A DNA stretch of 10,159 bases from Conus ventricosus (lineage: Eukaryota > Mollusca > Gastropoda > Neogastropoda > Conidae). The stretch lies in the NCBI GenBank assembly GCA_018398815.1, contig JAFLJL010004274.1, positions 78,951 to 89,109 on the forward strand, written 5' to 3'. Shown piece by piece: positions 1 through 6,896 of the stretch. Below the pieces are notes generated by a model. The model saw only the letters and a program-made list of their open reading frames with translations, was not told where the DNA came from and did no database searches. The position numbers and the translations under genes are program-made. How positions within the stretch are numbered: position 1 is the stretch's first letter; every line of letters starts with the position of its first letter.

Positions 1-208
1 TGTCATCTTATATTCTTTGTTGTGACAACCACACACGTCATCCTCAGCATCAAACCCGATAGCAGAGAGTTGTCATCTTATATTCTATGTTGTGACAACC
101 ACACACGTCATCCTCAACATCAAACCCGATAGCAGAGAGTTGTCATCTTATATTCTATGTTGTGACGACCACAAACGTCATCCTCAACATCAAACCCGAT
201 AGTAGAGG
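1..208. repeat. 70-bp tandem repeat, about 3 copies, cut by the window edge
   Basis: Three near-identical units begin at 1, 71 and 141, each opening with tgtcatcttatattct and closing with aacccgatag. Units 1 and 2 differ at only a couple of bases (tttg/tatg, cagc/aaca). Unit 3 has a few more changes and drifts into unique sequence near 205. The array probably continues to the left of the window. Seventy is not a multiple of three and no reading frame stays open, so coding is unlikely. Each unit carries TGACA or TGACG cores, which look like CRE/AP-1 half sites, but I give these no functional weight. Confidence 0.93.
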
Positions 209-629
209 TCAAACAGGTACCATTTCGAAATGTCGTCAGAAAGAAAATGACGCCACCATCAAATGAGACACTTCAGTTTCCAGGGAAATATTAATACGAG
301 GGACACTTTCCCAACCACTGCGGCAAGACAGACTGCCACTGTGACCCGTAAACACACTGGACTTCTCATTTATTCATGAAGGGCAGAAGGCATTTAGAAA
401 CACATAAGAATTTATTATCTTGTTATGTGGGTGAATAAGAAGCAATTTGTCAGTGATTTGAATGCGCCATTTGTCATAAGCCATTTTCTGTCCAAAGTCA
501 CCGGCCAAAGCCTCCTGAAAGATTCCCCAACGGAAGGTCACTCTGGTCATTCGGAGCGCGTTGATACTCCCCATTTCCCTTTCCCTTCAAAACAGGCGAT
601 AAACTGAGGACTCCAATGTTCCTCCCCTT
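209..629. other. unique non-coding stretch, nothing recognised
   Basis: Between the 70-bp and 43-bp arrays the sequence is single-copy. The only open frames are short (60 to 66 codons) on both strands, overlapping each other, with no recognisable domain, signal peptide or splice context. I see no RNA gene and no transposon end here. Confidence 0.6.
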
Positions 630-1012
630 TGTGAACAGGGCGGTAATTGATGCACTCCAGTTGTCCTTCCTTTGTGAACAGGTTGTTGTAACCGATGGAC
701 TCCAGTTGTCCTTTTGTAAACAGGGTTGTTGTAACCGATGGACTCCCGTTGTCCTTTTGTAAACAGGGCTGTTGTAACCGATGGACTCCAGTTGTCCTTT
801 TGTAAACAGGGTTGTTGTAAGTGATGGACCCTAATTTTCCTTCTTGTGTGAACAGGGTTCTAACTGGTCGACCCAACTTGTCTTCTTTTGTGAACAGAGT
901 TATACCTGATGGACCCCAACTTCCCTTCATTTGGAGAGAGGGGCGGTAACTCTAACGGAACCCGATGTTCCTTCTTTGGGGAACAGGGCTGTAACTCTGT
1001 CAATTGTCCTTT
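630..1012. repeat. degenerate minisatellite with about 43-bp period
   Basis: Units have the form tttgtaaacagggttgttg followed by taaccgatggactccagttgtcc. The aaacaggg or gaacaggg word recurs at about 718, 761, 804, 850 and 892, giving spacings of 43, 43, 46 and 42. More diverged copies lie before 718 and after 892. The central three units are almost identical and the flanking ones decayed, the usual pattern for tandem duplication by slippage or unequal exchange. A minus-strand open frame of 127 codons runs across it (547-930), but the period is not a multiple of three and the peptide matches nothing I know, so I treat it as chance. Confidence 0.88.
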
Positions 1013-1056
1013 TTTTCAAAACAAATCGTAGTGCGTTAAAAAGTGATAAGATGTTT

Positions 1057-1865
1057 AGAAGAATAAGAACCATTGACGACGAAGCATACTTCATTCCAGG
1101 AAGTCTTCTAGAAGAATAAGAACCATTGACGACGAAGCATACTTTATTCCAGTGAGTCTTTTCTAGAAGAAATAAGAACCATTGACGACGAAGCATACTT
1201 TATTCCAGTGAGTCTTTTCTAGAAGAATAAAACCATTGGCGATAAGCATACTTCATTCCAGGGAGTCTTTTCTAGAAGAATAAGAACCATTGGCGATAAG
1301 CATACTTCATTCCAGGGAGTCTTTTCTAGAAGAATAAGAACCATTGGCGATAAGCATACTTCATTCCAGGAGTCTTTTCTAGAAGAATAAGAACCATTGG
1401 CGATAAGCATACTTCATTCCAGGGAGTCTTTTCTAGAAGAATAAGAACCATTGGCGATAAGCATACTTCATTCCAGGGAGTCTTTTCTAGAAGAATAAGA
1501 ACCATTGGCGATAAGCATACTTCATTCCAGGAGTCTTTTCTAGAAGAATAAGAACCATTGGCGATAAGCATACTTCATTCCAGGGAGTCTTTTCTAGAAG
1601 AATAAGAACCATTGGCGATAAGCATACTTCATTCCAGGGAGTCTTTTCTAGAAGAATAAGAACCATTGGCGATAAGCATACTTCATTCCAGGGAGTCTTT
1701 TCTAGAAGAATAAGAACCATTGGCGATAAGCATACTTCATTCCAGGGAGTCTTTTCTAGAAGAATAAGAACCATTGGCGATAAGCATACTTCATTCCAGG
1801 GAGTCTTTTCTAGAAGAATAAGAACCATTGGCGATAAGCATACTTCATTCCAGGGAGTCTTTTCT
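1057..1865. repeat. 54-bp minisatellite, 15 copies
   Basis: Unit starts, by the word agaagaataagaacc or a close variant, are 1057, 1110, 1165, 1221, 1274, 1328, 1381, 1435, 1489, 1542, 1596, 1650, 1704, 1758 and 1812. The first three units read cattgacgacgaagcat at the centre, while the remaining twelve read cattggcgataagcat and are nearly identical, so the right side was homogenised more recently. Two units (1328 and 1489) are 53 bp because they lack one G in ccagggagtc, giving a repeated 54-53-54 trimer, a hint of higher-order structure. Each boundary carries the palindrome tctaga. The 54-bp period keeps minus-strand frames open with an 18-residue repeat, but the 53-bp units break them. Confidence 0.95.
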
Positions 1866-1969
1866 CGGCAGTCACTGCCTCTTCCTTGTCGGAAAAAAGC
1901 CCAGAGAAAGACTAGAAGACAGCCATAGAGGAGAAAAAACACAAGGACAGGAAAAAAACGACTCCGCAA
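1487..1969 (-). other. open frame over the minisatellite, probably not a gene
   Basis: This 160-codon minus-strand frame starts in unique DNA with a hydrophobic N-terminus (residues about 5 to 26, containing VLVFFLLYGCLLVFLWAF), which resembles a signal peptide or membrane anchor. It continues as six to seven copies of an 18-residue repeat (EKTPWNEVCLSPMVLILL). The period of 54 bp explains the open frame by itself. The frame is lost at the first 53-bp unit, ending in a frameshifted tail. I see no promoter, splice context or known homologue. It is listed because a repeat array fused to a signal-like leader is the one coding-like signal in the left third of the window. Confidence 0.15.
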
Positions 1970-2195
1970 AGTGAAGCAAACCGTTTAATCTGATCTGCCA
2001 ACCCAATGATAAAAGAAATGTTTGCAACGACCCACGTTCTCTATTGAAACCAACGTCAGCATTCTGTTCAGTTCCATTCGTTCTGAAATGAATGACAGAT
2101 GAGTTCTGAAATGAATGATAGATGAGTTCTGGAATTTCTTGCCTTGTCTCTCCGCTGAGCTCCCGCGTTTTTCGATCACATCTTTTTAGGTGACT

Positions 2196-2198
<3 letters not shown>
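1866..2198. other. unique sequence between minisatellite and GA tract
   Basis: Single-copy sequence with no domain or RNA gene that I recognise. It contains the small 23-bp triplication listed separately and ends at the GA microsatellite. A 64-codon minus-strand frame (1985-2179) has no features suggesting a gene. Confidence 0.55.
2080..2135. repeat. 23-bp short tandem repeat, 2 full copies plus a partial
   Basis: The word gttctgaaatgaatga followed by cagatga or tagatga starts at 2080 and 2103. A partial third copy, gttctggaat, starts at 2126. The copies differ at a single base before the array decays. Confidence 0.85.

Positions 2199-2288
<90 letters not shown>
2199..2288. repeat. (GA)n microsatellite
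   Basis: About 90 bp of alternating GA with one dropped base (gaagag near 2262). This is a purine/pyrimidine mirror-repeat tract of the kind that can form triplex (H-) DNA. Confidence 0.97.
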
Positions 2289-2292
<4 letters not shown>

Positions 2293-2385
2293 GATTGTGG
2301 CAGTGACAGAAATAGATGGCTGTTTAATGTGTTGCAAACGGTTCCATTCCTTATGCCTTTATTCAGATTAATAAAGGTTTTTGTT

Positions 2386-2404
2386 TATTTATTTATTTAT
2401 TTTT
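2386..2404. repeat. (TTTA)n microsatellite
   Basis: Four to five TTTA units (tttatttatttatttatttt), following an AT-rich stretch that contains aataaa near 2370. I do not call that a polyadenylation signal because there is no gene in front of it. Confidence 0.85.
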
Positions 2405-2437
2405 TGTGTGCCTTTTTTCTAATTAAGTAAAGAACAT

Positions 2438-2628
<191 letters not shown>

Positions 2629-2671
2629 ACGCGCGCGCGCGCGCACGTAGTGTGTGTGTGTGTGTGTGTGT

Positions 2672-2760
<89 letters not shown>
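2629..2760. repeat. (GC)n-(GT)n microsatellite, Z-DNA-prone
   Basis: About 16 bp of alternating GC (2630-2645) pass through cacgtag into about 110 bp of GT with one interruption (tggtg near 2671). Together this is some 130 bp of nearly unbroken alternating purine-pyrimidine, the sequence class with the strongest Z-DNA tendency. Confidence 0.95.
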
Positions 2761-2761
<1 letters not shown>

Positions 2762-2880
2762 CTTCGTTCTTTAATTTAATGTCTATCCACTTTACAGTGA
2801 TCTTAGACAAAAACAACAGACAAACAAACAGGCATACAAACAAATAAAGACAAAACAGAAAAACACATGTAAAAGGGGCC
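2761..2880. other. short AT-rich unique spacer
   Basis: Single-copy, A-rich DNA between two GT tracts, with loosely repeated acaaacaaacagg-like words. No gene or element end is visible. Confidence 0.5.
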
Positions 2881-2946
2881 GGTGTGTGTATGTCGGTGTG
2901 TGTGTGTGTGTGTGTGGGGGGGGGGGGGTATAAGTGTGTGTGTTGT
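2881..2946. repeat. GT tract with G13 run, left target flank of the retrotransposon
   Basis: GT repeats run to 2915, followed by thirteen G (2916-2928), then tataa, then gtgtgtgtgttgt. The last 13 bases recur at the right edge of the retrotransposon, so this tract looks like one half of a microsatellite that was split by the insertion. Confidence 0.85.
2934..2946. repeat. candidate left target-site duplication
   Basis: The 13-mer gtgtgtgtgttgt is also found at 7826-7838, just outside the other end of the retrotransposon. The TTG interruption shared by both copies makes the match more telling than GT alone, but the sequence is simple and chance similarity is possible. Confidence 0.45.
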
Positions 2947-3187
2947 TCTAAAAAATGTCATTAAAAGTGTATGGAGTGTGGAGGTAGTGTAGTATACTAA
3001 TCTTTGCATGCATAGTCTATTTAGTTAATGAGATACCAATAAGTGACTATCACATTAACCCCATTCTAAGCTACCGGCATAACGGTAAACTGCTTTAGCC
3101 TGGATTCATATCTGAACATTTTTAAAGAAAAAAACATTTTAAACCATTGAAATAATAAGAAAATAAATCAAACAAATAACTCGAGAA
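2947..3187 (-). other. retrotransposon 3' UTR
   Basis: Sequence between the ORF2 stop (TGA, 3190-3188) and the inferred element end. It is AT-rich with no long poly(A). In element sense it ends near gacattttttaga, followed directly by the CA-rich flank. I-superfamily elements often end in short simple repeats rather than poly(A), so the missing tail does not argue against the boundary, though the exact end is uncertain by some tens of bases. Confidence 0.5.
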
Positions 3188-3328
3188 TCAAAGTAAATGT
3201 CCAACTGGACTCTTAACAATTGCCCTACCAACTTCTATTGCCTTCGCTTCGTTCCCAAAAATGTCCCAAAAATTCTCGATTGATGGGTTCAAACTTAATA
3301 ACCAAATAGGTAAATATTTTTGAGTATT

Positions 3329-3410
3329 TCTGCAAAGGAAGATGACATGGAATAGTGTAATATTATGGCCACAAATGCAAGTGACATTTTTACAATATTT
3401 TGTTTTGTAT
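3329..3410 (-). other. C-terminal Cys/His motif of ORF2
   Basis: The peptide LDAYKTKYCKNVTCICGHN (3410 to about 3360) and the following ITLFHVIFLC give a C-x-C-x(7)-H-x(4)-C pattern. A motif of this kind, after a segment resembling R-L-x-L-x-A-x-K-T-K-Y, is usual near the end of I/Jockey-type ORF2 proteins and is thought to bind nucleic acid. It supports the stop 46 codons later as the authentic ORF2 end. Confidence 0.75.
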
Positions 3411-3639
3411 GCATCAAGTCAGCTGAGTCTAAAGATCAGACTCTTCAAAAGTCGTTCCTGGTGGAGATTGTGTCCCGTTTTATATTTTACAAGCTTCTTA
3501 AAGAATTTTCCCTTGTTGTCCTTTGTTATGTTTGGACACTCTTTTTGTCTTCCTATCACCGAATCCCATGATGCTTTACCTAAAAGGCTATAATTTTCAT
3601 ACAAGGATAAAGGAATATTTATTTTGTAAAGCTCTTTTC

Positions 3640-4035
3640 CTTAGCTGCACCACTTTTGGCTAACCGATCAACCCTTTCATTTGCTGCTAAACCACAATGT
3701 GATGGAATCCAACAAAAGTCAATAGAAGAACCACGTAAAGACAAAAAAATGAATTAAATGGTATATCTCAGATATCATTTCTCCTCTCACTCTTGTGTGA
3801 GAATATTTTAAAGCTTGTAAGACAGATTTTGAATCGACACAAAATAATATTTGATATATCGAATATGGAAAAAGTAAGAAGATAGTTCAGTGCCATAATA
3901 ATGGCAATTAGCTCTGCTGTGAATACAGAGAACTTTTTCCCAATGTGATACGATTTCTCTATTTTTAATGATGGAATAATAAATGCAGCACCTGATAATT
4001 GGTTTTCAAGTAGAGAACCGTCTGCATATATTTTA
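3640..4035 (-). other. RNase H domain of ORF2
   Basis: All four catalytic positions of a type I RNase H are visible across three frames: Asp in IYADGS (4028-4014), Glu in FSVFTAELIAIIMAL, Asp in CVDSKSVLQALKYS (near 3835) and Asp in ANERVDRLAKSGA, preceded by WIPSHCG with the conserved His. RNase H removes the RNA strand of the RNA-DNA hybrid after reverse transcription. Its presence downstream of RT places the element in the I superfamily (I, Nimb, R1, Tad-like groups), not L1, CR1 or RTE. Frameshifts near 3848 and 3742 split it. Confidence 0.9.
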
Positions 4036-4659
4036 AGATGATTTATAATAATTTTCGTTTATATGTGCCTTGACATATGATGGCAGCATGGTCCCATCAC
4101 TTTTCCTTAAATGTGTATAATTAATATCGAAATTAGCCTTACTAAGCTCCCATTGAGGAATATTACTGTAACTCGTTTGAGGAGCTACTGTTTCGGGTTC
4201 AACACCAGTATCTGTAAATTTGTGACGTATAGGAGCCTATAGTTTTTACAGAGTCAAAACTCTGTGCTCGCTTTGGAAAATGTATTTCTGATTTTAAACC
4301 AGTTTCCTTGATACATGAATTTTGCGTTGAATGACTCCTTAATATATATTTTGCTGAAGCAAGTTTCATATTTTCGGCAAAAGGCAAAATTCCTATTTCT
4401 GTGTAGGTTTTCAGTGTTGAGGCATGGACAGGGACACCGAGAGCTATCTTATAAGCTTTGCTATCAATGCTTTGCATCTTTGTTATCAAATATATTTGGA
4501 GCTGAAAAGAATATTTCCTGAGCGTAAGATAATTTTGATCTCACGAGCGCAGTTGCTAAATGAATAAGTACCTTACTATCTTTTCCCCATGACTGTCGAC
4601 TTATCATTTTTAGTAAATTTAATCCTTTTCTGGCTTTTGTCAGAATATTTTCCAAATGG

Positions 4660-5620
4660 TAGTTCCAATTCAATTTAGAAGTCAGGCTTACTCCTAGAAA
4701 TGTAACAACTTTCTTATATTCAAGCGGCATTCCATTTATTTGAAAAGAGAGTAGAGGTTTAGGATCATACCCAGAGTTGAAGAGAACCACATGCGATTTT
4801 TCATATGAAAGGGTTAGTCCGTTTTCAATCATGTATTTGCTGATTTTGTCTAGTTCATTTTGATATACCTTTTTAATATAGTTAATTGATCTAATTGGTG
4901 TAAGCTTTTTAGAGTGACTTTCATCCATATGCAAATATCATCCGCATATTGCGCTAACTCGACATTGTTTGAGACCACTTTTGGAAGATCATGCATCAAA
5001 ATGTTGAAAAGGATTGGGGCTATTACACCTCCCTGTGGGATTCCCATCTGTGTACGTCTTTGATTAGAGTAGGCATTACCAACCTTAGTCTGTATTGTTC
5101 TTTCACTTAAAAATGCCTTTATATAATTATACATACAACCTGAAATGCCTATTGTTCTTAGTTTGTTTAGAAGTTTTGAATGCCAAACTTGGTCATATGC
5201 CTTTCTAATGTCAAAAAAAATGGCAAGTACGTTTTTTTCTACGTGAAAACTGGTATTTAATCTGTGTGGTAATTTTTACTAAATGATCAACTGATGATTT
5301 ACCTTTTCTAAAACCCGCCTGTTGTATTGGTATTATATCATTTTTTTCACAGAAATGTTCAAGCCTTTTTAGAATTATTCTTTCCATAAGTTTTCCCACA
5401 TGTGATGTAAGAGCAACAGGCCTGTAATTATTTCCATCTGATTTTGACTTTCCCTCCTTGGGAATAGGGTAACAGTTGATTGTCTCCATAAAGATGGCTG
5501 AATCCATTCAAACCAACATTTTTGAAAAAATGAACTTAGAAAAAGTTTAATATTAACTGGTAAATGCTTTATCATTTCATTGGAAATTGCATCTGGTCCC
5601 ACTGATTTTTTCTTTGATCC
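4660..5620 (-). other. reverse transcriptase domain of ORF2
   Basis: The conserved RT blocks appear in the right order: GPDAISNEMIKHL (near 5605), PIPKEGKSKSDGNNYRPVAL (near 5470), QQAGFRKGKSSVDHL (near 5330), motif A FFDIRKAYDQVWH with its catalytic Asp (near 5220), GIPQGGVIAPILFN (near 5045), motif C YADD (4948-4937) and the thumb-side TFLGVSLTSKLNW (near 4705). All three catalytic aspartates are retained. Three frameshifts fall inside or at the edge of the domain, near 5475, 5235 and 4905. The block wording is typical of Jockey/I-type LINE reverse transcriptases, not retroviral or LTR ones. Confidence 0.95.
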
Positions 5621-6084
5621 AAGGTTTGAAATTGCATCTTTTGTTTCCTGAAAAGTAATAGGCGCATTTGTATAGTGATTGTTATTGGACTTTTTTCATT
5701 GTCTTCGTTTTCGTCCATTTTTTCTCTAAGCTGTTTTTGTTCTTCTGAGAGGCCTTCGAAGTTACTATTTTTTGCAAATGTATCTGCAAATGCTTCAGCC
5801 TTTTCAAAATTGGAAGGAAATTCGTTATTTTCCAATTTTAAGGGGTACCCAGGAAGACTTACTCCATTTTTCATTTCTTTTATTTCTTTTCCAAGTTTTC
5901 TGGAGATCTTTGTGATTTTGAACCTCATTTTCACAGAAATTTGACCAATATTCTTCCTTTGCCTTTTCATTCACTCTGTTACTATGATTTTTCGCTTTGT
6001 TTTTTTTCAGCAATCTTTTCTGGGTCTGTTTTATTTTTTAGATAAATTTTATAAGCCTCCATTTTTTTGTTCTCTTGCTTCTTC

Positions 6085-6098
6085 ACAGGAAACATTTT
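6085..6098. other. inversion junction inside the retrotransposon
   Basis: To the left the element reads on the minus strand (ORF2 linker, MFPVKKQENKKMEAYKIY). To the right it reads on the plus strand (ORF1, TTKEILPSLKPSTS). The change falls within acaggaaacatttta. The minus-strand form aaatgtttcctgt overlaps the plus-strand end at 7822 by aaatgttt, showing which two points were once adjacent. Confidence 0.8.
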
Positions 6099-6624
6099 AC
6101 GACCAAAGAAATCCTACCGTCCCTGAAACCATCAACGTCCACAGACAAACACCCCAGAAGTAATCGTAATCCATTGCGGCATAAACGAAATAAAAAACAG
6201 TGATGCTACCAAGACAAGCAAAACCTTCACTGAAACAATCAAGGAGATCTCAAAAGAAAACCCCCACTCAAAGATCGTTGTGAGCAAAATCGCCCCTGTT
6301 AAACACGAAGAGTTGGAGATGAAACGCAACCTGTTCAATGCGACCACCACGGCAGACCTGTTTGACACCCCAAACGTGAGCTTCGTCAGTCACGACACTC
6401 TTAGGGCAAACACTGGAACCCAGCGTGATGGCATTCATCTGACATGGACGGGAACCAGCGTCGTTGCCCGTAACATCGGCAGACACCTCAACAGAATGCT
6501 ATGGTCTAAACCCAAGAGCCCCAAAAACAACACCCCGCACGGTATCCATCATGGGGAGATTCCTTTCACAACAAACCTAGGGAACTCCGTCGCCCCTTCC
6601 ATGGACCCTGGTGGAACTATTTGA
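6098..6624 (+). pseudogene. ORF1, C-terminal part: SGNH-hydrolase (esterase)-like protein
   Basis: ORF1 of a LINE usually binds element RNA. Some clades carry an SGNH/GDSL-type esterase domain instead of, or beside, RNA-binding motifs. Here TTKEILPSLKP is followed by EVIVIHCGINEIKNSD (6157 onward), matching the SGNH block III region usually seen as V-I-H-x-G-x-N-D with the Asn kept. RDGIHLTWTGTSVVARNIGR (from 6424) matches block V, with the catalytic-type Asp (6427) and His (6436) three residues apart. The stop is TGA 6622-6624. Block I with the nucleophilic GDS serine is absent because the copy starts at the inversion junction. A one-base shift lies near 6151 in a CCCC run. The domain call is motif-based. 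The function of the esterase fold in LINEs is unresolved. Confidence 0.75.
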
Positions 6625-6896
6625 CGTGCTAACACAGTGAGAATAAATATTTTAAACAGTCTAAGATGCTGAAGACATTATTCTAGCACAATGATTTGTA
6701 GAGTTGTTATTTATTCAGCATCAGAAATGTTTTGATCGTTGGAGATTGACATTCAATTTTTTGTGCCATTTTTCACAATCCCTCTCTTTTTTTCTCCTAT
6801 CTATCCTTGTAGAAATTTGTTGTATATTTAGTTTTGTTATTTTCTTTTCTTTTTTTTTTTTACATTCTGGTAATATAGTATTCAATTATAAAGAAC
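6625..6896 (+). other. ORF1-ORF2 spacer of the retrotransposon
   Basis: About 270 bp of T-rich sequence (including T-runs at 6786-6795 and 6849-6861) lies between the ORF1 stop and the ORF2 start. It shows no coding features. Short open frames here only read into the endonuclease in the wrong phase. Confidence 0.6.

Larger units (their letters stand above)
3188..6097 (-). pseudogene. ORF2, 3' part: RT, RNase H and C-terminal Cys/His motif, many frameshifts
   Basis: This is the 3' three quarters of the LINE polyprotein, which nicks target DNA and copies element RNA into it (target-primed reverse transcription). In order: a Lys/Glu-rich linker (NHSNRVNEKAKEEYWSNFC near 5990-5930), the RT domain (about 5620-4660), a thumb/connection region including KMQSIDSKAYKIALGVPVHA (near 4485), RNase H (about 4035-3640) and CICGHNITLFHVIFLC (near 3380-3330). 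The stop is TGA at 3190-3188. The frame changes about twelve times (near 6008, 5920, 5692, 5475, 5235, 4905, 4500, 4240, 4045, 3848, 3742 and 3625), often at short A/T runs. One in-frame TGA sits at 3421-3419. Together with the plus-strand piece the full ORF2 would be about 1,280 codons, normal for this superfamily. As it stands it is a dead copy, unless some of the shifts are assembly errors. Confidence 0.93.

Noticed and set aside
1..208. CRISPR-like array from evenly spaced repeats
   Set aside because: The whole 70-bp unit is repeated without variable spacers, and the surrounding sequence is eukaryotic in character.
547..930. 127-codon minus-strand open frame over the 43-bp minisatellite
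   Set aside because: The repeat period is not a multiple of three, the peptide has no recognisable domain, and the frame is explained by a stop-poor repeat unit.
2360..2380. aataaa as a polyadenylation signal
   Set aside because: There is no coding region upstream on that strand, and the area is generally AT-rich.
3342..3593. Plus-strand frames of 68 to 83 codons over the ORF2 C-terminal region
   Set aside because: They are antisense shadows of the minus-strand RNase H to Cys/His region, which has clear conserved motifs.
5675..5944. 89-codon Ser/Phe-rich plus-strand frame
   Set aside because: It is antisense to the RT N-terminal linker on the minus strand.
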